A DNA stretch of 64,000 nt from Neonectria sp. B-13 (GCA_002682825.1 NOKP01000031.1:124001-188000), one strand, 5' to 3'. Shown: positions 23,256-35,556, numbered from the stretch's first letter. Notes: generated by a model not told the origin, from the sequence alone. Program-made: numbers and translations.

Positions 23256-24156
23256 ATGGCCGACATCGATAACCCCGGCCCCAGCGGCTTCCTCCCCCAA
23301 GGCGGGCTCCCATCTCCCGCGCCATCCACTGCATCGTCTGCCCGCTCGTCGGATCTCCCTCACCCACGGAGCAAGTCTCTACAGCCAGGATCCAACAAGG
23401 AGGGGCTTGTGAGGCGGTACGTCGAGGAGCGACTTATGGAAACCTCGCGCCGCTACGTCAAGAAGTTTGGCAATCCTGCTCCTGGGGACAAGGTAGTGGG
23501 GTACAAGAGCTTCAGTGAAGTCTGCAAGGACCTTGATGGGATTGTGAACGTGCTTTGGCTTTCCGGTACCCGTAAGTCCAACCCTACTGGATGTTTCGGC
23601 TTCCATGACTTGACTACTCACACTTAGCTCAGCAATGCTTCAGATTCCCTTTCTGCTCCGACTCGCCAGCGACTTTACGCAATACGTTCGATCGTTTCCG
23701 CCTTCACCCAAGGCATCCTTTGCGCTACTGCGCAAATTGGATCACTGCTTCGCCAGTCTCCTCTGCGGAGAGGACCTCGGTACCCACGAGACACTGCCCG
23801 GGTTCCACAACGGGTTGAGGGGTGGGATGACGACAACGGATATGGTCCGCTGTCGGAGCCTTGTAGAACAGAGCCGGGTCTTAATGGTGGAGGTGATGAG
23901 CAGTGGGGATGCAGACGACGAGGAGACTGAGGCGGAGAGCGTCACAGATGTGGACATGGACTCAGACACGGATGACCTAGGACCAAGTACGTGGGATGGC
24001 GAGGAGGAGGATGAGGAAGAAGAGATGCAGCACCTCGACGCCGCGCGGGTCTACCAGTACACGATCGTGCATCTGAACGAGAGACTGGGAGACTCACTGG
24101 ATGGTGGAACGATGCCGACGGCGACAGATATCTCGACAACCATGACGAACGGATGA
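23256..24156 (+). CDS. Conserved hypothetical protein with acidic C-terminus
   Basis: Two exons, 23256-23571 and 23633-24156, encode 279 residues. The intron is 23572-23632, using the CTCAG acceptor that keeps phase. The N-terminal ~45 residues are Pro/Ser-rich and disordered. The middle is helical and conserved in appearance (LVRRYVEERLMETSRRYVKK, DLDGIVNVLWLSGTP, LQIPFLLRLASDFTQYVRSF, FALLRKLDHCFASLLCGEDL, TTTDMVRCRSLVEQSRVLMV). A strongly acidic stretch (about 200-240) and a short C-terminal helix follow. I recognise this as a Pezizomycotina-type protein of unknown function. Some databases may attach a meiotic-recombination label to relatives, but I see no RecA-type Walker motif here, so I assign no function. 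Confidence 0.82.
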
Positions 24157-26141
24157 GAATAACGGACGAAGCCCACATGGGAACAGCGACAGTCGTTGCG
24201 GTTTTCTGCAGCGACCCTCGCCTCCCGTGAACATGGATGCAGACCAGGAAGTAAGCAAAGAAGCAAGCAAGCGAGTGTTGAAGCGGTCTGTCTGTCCGTC
24301 ACGAACGGACTGGATCATCGTTGGTCGAGTCAACAGATGGGGGCTGTACATATCACTATCCTAACATCCAGCGATTGTTTACAAGGCCCCCGAACGGTCT
24401 CGTGGGCAGGGACCCCAAGACAGGGACTACAGGCCAGGGGCCGAGAAACAGCTGGAATGAATCATGACATGCGAGAATTTGTAGAAGAAACAAGGTAGCT
24501 GATTCGTGTTGGGCCTGGCTGCAGAACCAAGTGGCCGGACTAGAAAAACGTGGGCAGCCACGTCGTCAGCTAAGCTCGTTCAAGCGGAGAGAAAGAAAAA
24601 GAAAGAAAGGAAGGAAGGAAGAAAAAGACGTTGTGAGCCTATCTACGGTGAGAGTGCAAAGTATCCGTAGGATGACTGGTAAGGCCAAGAACCAAGCTCG
24701 TGGCCCCGTACGAACACAGGGTAAACTGGACGTGGTAGTGGGGGATCCCTGGATGTTTGCCAGCGCATCCGCCAACGTCGTGTTTTGAGTAGATGAAGCG
24801 GAGTGAGCGAGATCTATCAACGAGGGCCATGATCACCACACCGCCACGGGGAAGAGCAGGGAGGATTCGACGAGAGATGCAAGAAAGATGGGATGAAACA
24901 CGAAACGAGGAATCTTGCAGGGCGGAAAAAGAAACGAGGGTCGAGAAAGAGCCTAGGAGGGAGAAATTTGAGATGCCCCCCACACACACTTACACCAACT
25001 CACCGTGACACGTCGACGATCACAGCCAGGATGCGCGATAGCAGTGGGGGAAACGTGGTAAAGAGGGAGGGAGATACAGCATGGCAGCTAGTAGTAACCA
25101 GTAGTACAAGCACGATGGACGTACTATACTGCTACGTGCAGCAGGGGCGAAGGTTTGCGTGCATGCATGATGTTGGGTATTGAGGTGCTTCAGCCACGGA
25201 AACCAAGGTGACGATATTCAGCTCTGGTGCTTTACGAGGATTTTTACGGAGCTGTATGCACGCACTTCAGTTGAGCGTGCGCGATACGATAAATGCAAGT
25301 CACATGTTTCTATTTTGTCTCGCTCTCTCTCTCTCTCCCTTGCAGATCCTTCACGCTTTGGTGCCAAAAATAGTTGGACCCTGTCTAGAACCAGAATGGG
25401 AAATTTGGGGGCCGAGCCATTGTTGGATATCTGATTTTCGGGGATGGGCTTGGGGAGAGGTTCGTTATGCGGCATGCGACGAGGACACGGACGCGGGAGA
25501 TGAAAAGGCGATTGAGTGAATTAATTCATTAATGCTTTGGGCGATCCCTGGCTATTTCCTTGGGAGAGCGATACAGCATAGGTGCTAGGCGCCATTGGTG
25601 TCGTTTCATGGCGGGCTAGCATCACGGCAAGGACGGCCTGTGTATGGATCGACAGTTTGAGCCTCATTACTTATCACCTTGTAGTCTACTCCGTACTATG
25701 TAGACTAGAAGGACGGACGCTCATTGTTCTGGGGTTTGGCATTTGATTCCAGCAGGCATTCGCATTCACAGTCAACTCCAGCCTAAGCCAAGAGCAGCCC
25801 TTTGTTTCTTTGTTTATCTCCTCGTGGGCGCCAAAACGGCTTGTTCTAGAGGCGGCCGTCTGGTCGAGACCCAGCGAAGCCCAGCGCCTAACTTCGGTGT
25901 AAGCGCTCAGTGGAAGCGCTTAAAACTTGTTCCTCTTGAAGACGAGATGATGGATGGATGGTGGCCTTGGGCTGGAAGTTCATCCCCCCCCCCCCCGTCT
26001 AGTACCCAAGGAGATAATCATGTTCTCAATCTCTTGTCGGTGCAGCCTCGTCCAACCAAGAGCAAAACACATCGCATCGCCAACTCCCCTTCTCATCCCC
26101 CGTCATCCCAGCTGATGCCACCCACATGGTTTCAGATCCCC

Positions 26142-26241
26142 NNNNNNNNNNNNNNNNNNNNNNNNNNNNNNNNNNNNNNNNNNNNNNNNNNNNNNNNNNN
26201 NNNNNNNNNNNNNNNNNNNNNNNNNNNNNNNNNNNNNNNNN
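26142..26241. other. Assembly gap (100 N)
   Basis: Exactly 100 N, the usual placeholder for a gap of unknown size. It is flanked on the left by a poly-C run about 145 bp away and on the right by tandem ccga units, the kind of sequence that breaks assemblies. Frames crossing it are meaningless. Confidence 0.98.
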
Positions 26242-26246
26242 GAACC

Positions 26247-26269
26247 TCCGACCGACCGACCGACCGACT
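26247..26269. repeat. CCGA tetranucleotide microsatellite
   Basis: About five tandem ccga units directly to the right of the assembly gap. The array may continue into the gap. Confidence 0.8.
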
Positions 26270-27268
26270 CCAGGCATGGCATTAAGCAGCCAAGGCCGAC
26301 CACCAACCCCTAACTTAGCCAGTAGTCAACCGCCGCCAGCTCGTCGAGGACTGGACTGTTTCTTGGCTTTATGTCTTGGCTTTCTTGACTCCGGGCTCCT
26401 GGGTCCTTCCTCTTAGGCCAAGAACGTACTATGTAGCACTCGCTTCTCCTCCCGCGACAAATTCTCCTTGAATCGTCGCCCCTTGGCCCATCTCCCGTCT
26501 CGCCGCCGCCTGGCAAGAAGTTTGGGCCCGCTGCTCTTGGTTAGGCGTAGCCGTGTTCCCGCGTGCTGCATTCTTCATCCCACTGCCACTCCAGTCTCCA
26601 TTTGACCATGCGCCGACCACTTTTATGCGCCATGCACCTGGCACCGTCCCATGCCTCCATACATACGACCCGTCCACGAGCGTACCTGCATCCAGGCTAG
26701 CTGAGCAGGGCCAGACAGGGCCAGACAGGGCTCCAGGCTGGACGGACAGGCCTCTCCAGGCTCTCCTCATCGCCTGACGTTACTGTATACATAGTATACT
26801 GTTATATCCCAATGCCTGTTGTATATATAGATCCGCACACGCCAACACCATGAACTCTCCCTGCCCCCATCCTCCTCCTTCCCTCGCCACCATCCAACTA
26901 ACCCTTTCCGCTTTCTTTGCTCTCTTCTCCTTGTCTCATTCTCCTTCTCTTCATCCGCCCTGGGCGCCAAGTCTGTCCTTCCTTTGAATACCCCCGCCTT
27001 GTTCTGCCCTGGAGGCTGCCCTCATTCCCACCGTCCTCTCCAGCCTCTCCCAGTCTCACCTGCCATCAGCTGCCCGGTCCTTTCAACACAAAAGCAACAG
27101 CCACTTTTGGTTTCCCGCCAGACGTGCATAGATACAAACAAAAACCAACCTTCTTTTCGTCCTTCCTGTTGCTGTCCCGTCATTACTCTTCCGAAACCCC
27201 AGAACGGAACGCCCACCCCAAAGTCACTTACACGCCACCATCACCACCGACATCAATCAACACCAAAC

Positions 27269-28168
27269 ATGCGTTTCTCTACCGCCCTCTACGCCACCCT
27301 CCCGGCCTTCGCCGCCGCCATCCGCGCCCCCAACGTCGACGGCTTCAACATCGTTTGGCAGGACGCCTTCGACGGCTGCCAGGGCTGCTCCATCAACCGC
27401 GACCGCTGGAACATCGCCCTAGACCTCTCCGTCAACAACGAGCTGCAGGAGTACTCCGAGTCCAACGCCAACATCCAGCTCTCTGGCGGCGACTCGCTGC
27501 AGATCGTGCCCTGCAAGTCCGACGACGGCCAGTGGACATCGGGCCGCATCGAGTCCAAGAAGACGTGGATGGCCCAGCCCGGCCGCATCATGCGCGTCGA
27601 GTCGCAGCTGCGCATGGGCGACGCCGGCGGTAAGAAGGGCATGTGGCCGGCCTTCTGGATGCTCGGCGATGCCATCCGCCACGGAACCGAGTGGCCCACG
27701 TGTGGTGAGCTCGACATCTTCGAGCGCGTCAACGCCGACTTGACCGGCTACGGCACCGTCCACTGCGGCCAGGCCGGCGGCGGCCCCTGCAACGAACCCT
27801 CCGGCCTCGGCAAGGAAGTCGCTATCCCCGACAACGAAGCCCACACCTGGTCCCTCGTCGTCGACCGAACCTCCGGCAGCTGGGAGACCGAGACCATCAC
27901 CTGGCTGTTCGACGGCGCGCCCTTCCACACCCTCAAGGGCAGCGACCTGGGCGACCAGGCCACCTGGGGAACCCTCGCCCACTCTCCCATGTACATTCTC
28001 CTGAACGTTGCTGTGGGCGGCAACTGGCCTGTAAGTACTCACATCCACCTGCTATACTCTACCTTCACTAACACCTCTTGCCAGGGCTACCCCGACGAAT
28101 CCACCGAATCCGGATACGCCAACATGATGGAGGTCATGTATGTTGCCGTTTATGAATCCTTCTACTAG
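27269..28168 (+). CDS. Secreted GH16 beta-1,3(4)-glucanase-like protein
   Basis: Two exons, 27269-28030 and 28085-28168, encode 281 residues. Residues 1-16 form a signal peptide (MRFSTALYATLPAFAAA). The GH16 jelly-roll carries TSGRIESKKTWM, GMWPAFWMLGD and the catalytic GELDIFERVN (nucleophile Glu and acid/base Glu in the ExDxxE pattern). A C-terminal strand, ILLNVAVGGNWPGYPDE, is formed across the intron. It probably hydrolyses or remodels beta-1,3/1,4-glucans in the wall or in plant material. Codons are very C-rich at third positions, suggesting high expression. The 54-nt intron (28031-28084) keeps frame and contains no stop, so an unspliced transcript would encode an 18-residue insertion beside the conserved GGNWP motif. 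Confidence 0.92.
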   Translation: MRFSTALYATLPAFAAAIRAPNVDGFNIVWQDAFDGCQGCSINRDRWNIALDLSVNNELQEYSESNANIQLSGGDSLQIVPCKSDDGQWTSGRIESKKTWMAQPGRIMRVESQLRMGDAGGKKGMWPAFWMLGDAIRHGTEWPTCGELDIFERVNADLTGYGTVHCGQAGGGPCNEPSGLGKEVAIPDNEAHTWSLVVDRTSGSWETETITWLFDGAPFHTLKGSDLGDQATWGTLAHSPMYILLNVAVGGNWPVSTHIHLLYSTFTNTSCQGYPDESTESGYANMMEVMYVAVYESFY

Positions 28169-29247
28169 ACAAGTCGCAGCGCGTGTTGTCTTGTTCTTTG
28201 CCCCTGGCTGCCTGCAGTCCGCTGGCCCCTTTTCTTCGCTTCTTCTCTCCCCCGACCCGAGGTCATGGGGACGAACCAACCAACCATCCTAGATGAGCCC
28301 GAGAGGCGTCGGAGAAGGCCGCTCGTTTGCCCTGTGAGGCAACGATGCCGTTGTTGATTGTGTTGTGTTCCTTTTCTGTTGTTATTTGTTGTTATTTATT
28401 TGTACTTTCTACATAGAGCCTTGTTAGATACCCTAGATGAAGCTATGGCGCAATTGGAACCATACAAACTGAAGACTGTGTTGAAACATTTCAAGCTTAT
28501 TGACAGACGAAAACCATGCGTGCCATGTACCTACAGCATGGACAACGACTTTCCATAACTGGGTGCGACCTAGCGAAGGTACGGAAACGACGAGCGAGAT
28601 GCCAAAGTACATACCTACCTACAGGTAGTCTGCGTCCCCGGGGCAAGCCAATGAGCTTGTTCTTTGTCGTTGGACTGTACTATGGATTCATGTATGCCTC
28701 GGTGATTCGCAATCTATAGATCAAGTTGTTCATCCTTAATCATCACACTCAAGCTAGCGAAAACGATTGCAGCCTGCGTCGCGTTCAAGTCTAAAATAGA
28801 GAACTCGGTCTCTTCTTCCATGGTGAACGGAAAAAAAAAGGTGGTATGTGATTTTCGCGAATAGCATCAGAATACACCGAATAACACTTTACAGGAGATG
28901 GGATCACCTCGTTGTCCCCACCGTAGGTTTGCTCTGACACCGTCAACGGGCGGAATGACATGAGACGTACAAAGGGAAACAAGCAAGAAAGAATGGCAGA
29001 CAGGACAAGGAGAAAGGAGCTAGAAGCCGAATACCGCAGAAGTAAAGAGCAACGAGAATAAAAAAAAAAAGGCAAAGCCACAAGAACTCTTTTCCCCAGA
29101 AGCCACCACAGAGGAGCGATAGCCCCCCCGGGACCTGATCGCCGCATAACCATGATATAATTTCCACATAAAAACGCCATGACGAATGATGCCAGAATTA
29201 GTTTGACCCAAGATGTTAATGCCGACCCAACGTGTTTACCGCCACCT
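28169..29247. other. Convergent intergenic, GH16 / som1-like
   Basis: About 1.08 kb between convergent stops. An AT-rich, TTG/TTA-rich stretch (28350-28420) follows the GH16 stop. A minus-strand frame at 28791-29276 has Phe/Leu-rich composition and no recognised motif. No gene is supported. Confidence 0.5.
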
Positions 29248-30113
29248 TCACTCTGCTCCAATCTCGCCGCCCTCAATCACCGGGAACGTCCCGTTGAAAT
29301 CGAAAGGCTGGTTGTCCGCATCGCCATCGTGCAGGAACGAGTCAAAGTCAAAGTCGTTGAGCACATCACCCGATTGCAGGGGGTTAGCCAATTCCATGCC
29401 TCCAAAGTCCTGCAAGAGTAGAATAGTCAGTGCCCGAGTCCGGGTATAAGCACGGGAAGGGTCAACATACCATGCCACCGAAGCTGTCCATGGACAAACC
29501 GTTCTGGTTCGGGTCTCCATGACCCTGAGGCGCAACTGCGGCCACCGCTGGAGCAGTTGTGACCACTGCTGAGGGCGCAGGGACAGGAGGAGCAGAAGGA
29601 CCGCTGCTGGACTGTCCATTCTGGCCGCCGTTGGCATTCTGACCATTCTTGAAGTTTGCGGCGGGAGTGATTGGTGTCGCAGGTGCAGGCGTGTCTTGCT
29701 CGCCGCTGTTCTCTCCAGCAGGAGTTGCTCCCGCATTGTTGAGATTCTGGTTCGACTTCTTCTGATTGGCGGCGCGCTATTAAACTTGTTAGTTTTCAAC
29801 ATCAAAATTAAACGAGAGAGATTCTCACCTTGTCCTTGGCAGCCTTGCTTTCCTTCTTCTTGGGAGCGGTCTTGTTGCCTTGGTTAGGTGTAGGGGGAGC
29901 CGCCGCAGCTTGTTGAGGAGAGGCAGTTGTCCGGTTGTTGGCGTTGCCGCCTGCAGGGGGCGCCGAGGGAGGTGGCATAGATCGCTGCTGGGGAGTTCCT
30001 TGGATCTGCGGGCTTTGTTGCATTGGCACCATCTGTCCGTTGGGTCCTTGCTGCCATTGCTGAGGGGTACCTTGACCGCCCTGCGGCTGCTGGCCCTGCT
30101 GGCCTTGCTGACC

Positions 30114-30155
<42 letters not shown>

Positions 30156-31231
30156 TTGCTGCTGTTGCTGTTGCGCCTGCTGCTGCGCCTGCTGCTGCGC
30201 CTGCTGCTGCGCCTGCTGTTGCTGTCGAGCAGCCATCATCTGCTGTTGCTGTTGTTGCTGAGTCATCTGCCCAGCGAAGGGTTGACCGGGATGTGAGCTA
30301 GGAGGTCTCATGCCGTTCATCTGCTGCTGAGCAGCCATGTTGCCATCCATACCCTTGAAGAAATGAGGACCCATGTTCGGATCGACGTGGTTGCCCATGA
30401 AGTTCATTGCGGGGTTAGGCGAGCCACGAGACTGACCACCCTCAGGAACTGGGGAAGGAATACCAGAGTTGTTCATCTGGGGGGTGCCACGCTTCATCTG
30501 ATCCGCAGGGTTAGGGGAAGCACCTGTTCGCATGGCTTGGGGAGAGGCGTCAGGGAACTGTCCATTGGGCCCAGGAGGACCGCCAGGGCCGCCGGGCGCA
30601 CCGCCGATGGTGTCTTGTTCTTGGCGGGCCATCATAAGTCGCTTCTTGTTTTGCTGCTCAAGCAGCATCAGCTGCATCTGATAGTCCTGGAGAGCATGGT
30701 TACTGCTGCCAGCCGCCTGAGGGCCGCCAGGTCCTGGCCGAATTCCCCCAGGCCCACCCATATCGTTCGGGTTGTAAAAGGCGCTTAAGGTAGTACCGTC
30801 CGGACCCTGGGCGAGCATCGGGGATCCCTGGCCTTGAGGTCCAGGGTTGGGCATTTGCTTGTTTCCCATCTGATTCCCGTGGTGCTGTTGAAGATTCTGA
30901 GCATACGTGGCGATCGACTTCTGCTGAGCGGCTGGGGGTGCTTGGGCGAAGTTCGAGAACTGCTGGGGGTTCAGATTGTTCGGGTTGATGCCGCTGGCGG
31001 CGAGCATCTGGTGTGCGGCAGCAGCGGCGTTACCCGGCATTGGCTGGCCAGGCATGCCCTGAACGGGGCGGCCGTTTGGCATCATACCACCGGGCTGGTT
31101 GGGGTTGAAGGGAGCATCGATGCGTTGTCGCTTGGAGGGCGAAGGGGCGTTCTCGCCTGAGGCTGGGGAGCCGGGTCTTTCGCGGTTGCCATCCATGCCG
31201 GAAGGATCTCTCTGCATCTGGTTCTGCTTGG

Positions 31232-31268
<37 letters not shown>

Positions 31269-32196
31269 AAGCATCTGCATTTGGGGACTGGACAAGGTGT
31301 GTTAGATATGAATTCAGGTGGTTGCAAGCAAGCATTGTTCGCGCCGCGAAGGAGACTTACTTGTTCTGGTTGTTGGCCATGGCGGCGCGGGCGAGATTGC
31401 CTTGCTTCATGTTCATGCCCATGCCGCCATTCTGCATGCTACGCATCATCTGTATCTGCTGTGCGGTCATGTCGGGACGCATCTGGCGGAGGAGCTCCTG
31501 TTGCTGGTTCTGCTTCAACCGAGATTGTTGCTGTAAGGGGTCAACGTCTTATCACCAATCGCCGCGGTCGGCGGCATTTAGATAGTGGCAAAGGAAAACC
31601 CATGTACCATCAAAAGGGGGTAGATACCGCGACGGATTTGGAAGAGGGCATTGGGGAGACAAGAAAAGAAGGAATGGACATACCTGGGTGTGTGCCACAT
31701 ATTGGTTGACATTGCCATTGCCTCCTTTGGCGCGTTGCGCGTTGTAAATGTCCCAGAACAAACAGAACCACTCGTAGAGGAAAGATGTGTCGGAAGCGGG
31801 CATGGGCAGCTTGGGTGGAGGGAGACCGTCGGGCAGCTTGGAATCAATGTCGTCCTTGGAATCGGTGTCCATAGGGTCGTCGCCGACGCCGTTAATGACG
31901 TTGCCGTTCTCGTCGCGACGACGGTTCGCGCCATCCTTGAGCACGTTGACCTGCTGGTCGCTAGTGAGAAGGGAGCGAGCGCAGTCGTACATGCCGTATC
32001 GAATAAAGTACTCGTATATGTACGTGTTGAGGACACCGCGCTGGCTGTCGTTGATCTGCTGCTGTCGGGCAGCGGCGGCAGCAGCGGCGGCCTGAGGGTT
32101 GACGGCGCCATTATTCATCATGGGCATGGGAGCGCCGCCGACGGGGCCGCCCATGGGGTTCATGGCAGCCATGTTGACGTTTGGATTCATGGCCAT
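29248..32196 (-). CDS. som1: LisH-domain transcriptional regulator, Som1/Flo8-like
   Basis: Five exons: 31684-32196, 31361-31530, 29829-31287, 29471-29776 and 29248-29409, giving 869 residues. All four introns keep phase. Residues 51-83 form a LisH motif (RGVLNTYIYEYFIRYGMYDC). After it comes FLYEWFCLFWDIYNAQR, the second conserved block of the Flo8/LUFS group. The rest is Gln/Pro/Gly/Asn-rich, with poly-Gln tracts at about 234-246 and 581-621, basic KKKESKAAKDK, and an acidic C-terminus (DVLNDFDFDSFL). Som1/Flo8/OefA proteins act downstream of cAMP-PKA in adhesion, morphogenesis and conidiation. The same nuclear co-regulator role is inferred. The gene has a long upstream region typical of a regulator. 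Confidence 0.88.
30108..30230. repeat. CAG/CTG repeat encoding poly-Gln in the som1-like protein
   Basis: Read on the plus strand, this is a run of ctg/ttg triplets interspersed with 'cgcctgctgctg' units. It codes for Gln tracts broken by Ala in the minus-strand protein. A second, shorter pure CTG run lies at 31232-31269. Both may vary in length between strains. Confidence 0.85.
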
Positions 32197-34809
32197 GATG
32201 TGATGGGGATGGAAGAGCGAGACGATGAGGCCAAAAAGTTTGCTGGATTAGCCACCAGGACGTGCCACCACGCGGAGCGCTGGTGCTGGCGCTGGACAGC
32301 CGACCGACGTGGGCGTGACGGGCGGCGATCCCAGGAGGCGGGGGACGCGGTCCGAGGCGCGCGGGAGGCGGGAGAGCGGGTGGAATTGAGGACGTCGTTG
32401 ATAGAGGCAGTCGGCGAGGAGGACAGCGAGGAGAAGAGAGCCGCAGCGAGACCGATGGCGATGGTGCAAATGGGTGATGGGCGATGGGCGACGGGAGTTG
32501 GTGTCGCGATGATGGTGTGGTTGGTTGGTTTTTGGTGGAGGTGGGCGCTGGCCGCCTGGGATGGGATGGAGACGACCTGGACCGACAGACGGAAAAAGAG
32601 AGAGAGAGCGACGACGGGAGGACGGACGGGGGTGTGGGTTTTTTCTTTACTGTATCGGGGGAGCCCTAGAGTCAGAGCCAGCAGATAAATGAACAGGCCT
32701 GGCGGTAGGGGGTACCTCGTTTCGTAGCGCAGCGCAGGTCGCGGCGCAGGTACCTAGCACCGGAAGCATCAACCGGGGGAGGGACCTTAGTAGGTTGTAG
32801 AGTGGGCGGCGCGCGGCTGGGGCAGCAAATGCCGACAACACTCGACGGGTCGTTGGGTTGGAGCCAAGATGGGAAAAAGAAGAATGAATATGAGAGGAGG
32901 AAAACGAGAGAAGAGTGAGGAAGACAGAGAGAGTGTGTGTGAGGGGAGCGGAAAAACGTGGTTCGTTGTTTGGCGGTGGAGGGTTTCCCGTTCCCGTTTG
33001 AAGGGTCGGGTGCTCACTCAAAGGCTCACTCGCTCGCTGCTCCGGGTGCACTGTTCTGGATGCACTGTTCTTGCGACTGCGGACCTTGAACGAGTCTGGA
33101 AGAGAGACCAGGAGGTAAATGGAGAAGGATAGAGAGAAGGAGCAGGTTCCTGGGCAGCAATGATTGACCCAAGTGCAAATACGGCTGGGCTCCCTCTCAA
33201 TCGCTGCCACTTTCACTTGCACGGCATGGCACGGGGACACCAGACAGGAGGGAGGTCCATCGTTGCATGAGATCCAGGGGGACGGGGCCGCCGTCGATGA
33301 TTCTAACGGGGGATTATGGGGGCAAAGATCCCTATAGACGACTGAAGGCAAACAGACCATCGTAAACTGCAACCATAGAGCAAACCGACAATTTTACGCC
33401 CGCGAACAAATCATGCACGATGATATTCGCGCAATGCAAACCTGGCAGCAATCCTGCGATTTTTGGAGCATCTTTGGCGTTTGGACCCTCTATCAAACTA
33501 GAAACCAGGTGATGATATGGATATGTCCTTCGTTTAAGGTGCCGCATCTTACCTAATCCGCCCTGTTATGCAAATATCCGAGGATTGCGAGCTGGTAAGC
33601 TGTATGCAAGCCCACACGTGTGGCAGGTCGCGCGCGGCTGGATGGAAGGAAGGAAGGTCGACGAAGGAGGCTGGATGGAAGCTTGCTGGGGGCGGGTTCT
33701 GCGCGGGTTGTGGGCGACCAGCGAGCCACTTCCACCATCTAGCACGGTGGACCCCCTGACTGTCAGCGGATCGGAGCCCTAAATCTTTGGGGACGGGACC
33801 TTAGACTGGGGATGAAGTTTAGGGGACGGTCGCTATAACTTGGGGGATTTGCGCCTGACTCACAGGGCTGCAGGGCGCTACCTGGTCTACAGTGGATGAT
33901 GGCCCTGAGGCTCTGTCGCACTGTCGGGCCTGCAGGGCTTCCAGGCAACATCCCGTCGGCACCCGCGTTGCATGTGCGCCGGTACGTAAATCTCAAACCC
34001 GTCTGCGTATTCCTGAGACTGTGCCGTGATCGCGTCGGCACCTGAGGCACAATCCCGGTACTTGCTGCCTCAGGCACGAATATTGCCGTCAATATGGCCT
34101 GAGTGCCCACTTCGGCTCTGGCGCAATCTATCAAGCCTCCTCTCATGAGCGTGTCACGGCATCTCACTGGCCACCCTCACACCGGTCACCAGTTTCGCCC
34201 TCACCTCCCTTGTTAGCCCACCAATGCCTTCTTGCCACCTTTGCGAATAAACGTGTTGAATTCCTGGTGGAGAGTTTGAATTTGGATTTATTGAGTTTAA
34301 CCATGGCAATTGTGAAGCCTAGACTAGGGCCACTCTGAACCCTCTACATACATACTAGGAGTACGAAGTGGCCGACTCTCATATCGCTCATCCAGATGTA
34401 TCCAGATCGAACTCGGTGGACATACTGTAGCCGGTCTGGAATGATATAACTGTATCTGGGCTTGGTTTCGGATGGATCGTCTCTTTTTCATCAGTATGTC
34501 TGTCTGCCCGTCCACTGCCGGGCCATCTATATGCTTGAACCATCATATGCCGAGCTCCGTCGCCCTGCCCCTGAACCCCTGTCATTTACTTGACCAATAT
34601 TCTCTCGTCTTCGAATGGGTTTCATTGTTCCCAGTTCGAGATATTGTGATGTAAGCTTGATCCATTATTGTTGCCCCCACATCTGTTCTCATCAATGGCC
34701 GCCTTCTATGCGACCTTGCACCACAAAGCCGTGGTCTCAGGTCCCCAAGGCACGTTGTCGCGGTTCGTTGATGTCACTCTTCTTCGCTCTCCCCTTCGCA
34801 CAATCTCCC
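32197..34809. promoter_or_regulatory. Long upstream region of the som1-like gene
   Basis: About 2.6 kb between the som1-like start and the bet3 stop. The first ~1.1 kb next to som1 is purine-rich on the plus strand (C/T-rich leader on the gene strand) and holds a 241-codon minus-strand upstream open frame (32647-33372) of low-complexity composition. The remainder shows no recognised gene. Such long leaders with upstream frames are common for fungal developmental regulators. Confidence 0.5.
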
Positions 34810-35556
34810 TCAGTCATCCTCTGGCGGCAGCTCGTCGTCAATATACCGTATCAGCGAAACTCTCATCTCTGTGCTGTCGTTCCCTCGGAGGATATCGCTG
34901 ATAAAGTGCGCCTCAACCTGCATCTGAACCATCTCCAGAGCTCCCCGGAGCACACCACAGAGGATGTTGGAGTACCAGAGCTGATCTTGAGCTCGGCCAT
35001 CGTCGGGTAGCTCGACAAAGTCAGCTAATGGGTTTTCGTCGAACACTAACGAGAATTGATTGTTGTCGCTCGTCCAGTTCGTCACTTGTGGTGTGATATT
35101 GAGGAAGATCTTGAATCCAACCTGATCTCTTCCATCAGTCAAGGCACTGCTGGCCGGAAAATAGGGACCCTTACCCGGGCAATCATTTCAGCCGTCTCTC
35201 GGAAGTTGGCGCATCGCTTCATGGTATTGGACTTTGCGAGATAGTCCTCAATGAGCCGCAATCCAATGTTGTATCCCATCTTGTCCAGCTGTTTATTCAC
35301 CTCGACATAGTCGCTTTCGTAGTCTTTGCACAGTTGCGCAACAATCGTGCCGTAAGTCAGGGTTACCAGCTCGGCATTGACTTTGTCAATGCGGGTTCTA
35401 TGTTTCGGCGTCAGAATCTCTGTTCTCTTGGGTTACGCGTTTGCGATGAGCATACTTCCAGATTCTAGAAAAGTGTTAGTATTTAAAGCTCTTAAGAAGA
35501 GGCGCCTTGTTCTTCACGTACTCCTCACCCACGCGAGACGCCTTGCTGGCCGACAT
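34810..35556 (-). CDS. bet3: TRAPP complex subunit Bet3
   Basis: Four exons: 35522-35556, 35456-35464, 35175-35397 and 34810-35121, giving 192 residues. Splicing reads MSASKASRVGEE-IWK-TRIDKVNAELVTLTYG. It continues with MGYNIGLRLIEDYLAKS and KIFLNITPQVTNW, then NPLADFVELPDD and SNILCGVLRGALEMVQMQVE. These are the Bet3 landmarks. Cys77 (KRCANF) aligns with the palmitoylated Cys68 of human Bet3. The protein is the central subunit of TRAPP complexes, which act as exchange factors for Ypt1/Rab1 in ER-to-Golgi transport and autophagy. Exon 2 is only 9 nt but is required to make the conserved GEEIWK motif. It is divergent from the U5-40K gene. Confidence 0.94.

Larger units (their letters stand above)
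24157..27268. other. Gene-poor intergenic block with assembly gap
   Basis: About 3.1 kb with no supported gene. It contains a purine-rich stretch of GAAA/GGAA repeats (24585-24630), a CT microsatellite (25318-25340), a 13-C run (25984-25996), the 100-N gap (26142-26241), CCGA repeats after the gap and a doubled gggccagaca unit (26707-26727). The last ~400 bp are C/T-rich promoter and leader of the GH16 gene. A gene hidden in the gap cannot be excluded. Confidence 0.6.

Noticed and set aside
25743..26416. Open frames running through the N gap
   Set aside because: They depend on unknown bases and have no coding features on either side.
27419..28048. 209-codon minus-strand frame inside the GH16 gene
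   Set aside because: An antisense shadow caused by strong third-position C bias.
31651..32688. 345-codon plus-strand frame over the som1-like 5' exon
   Set aside because: It is antisense to a well-supported exon and shadows its GC-rich codons. No motif of its own.
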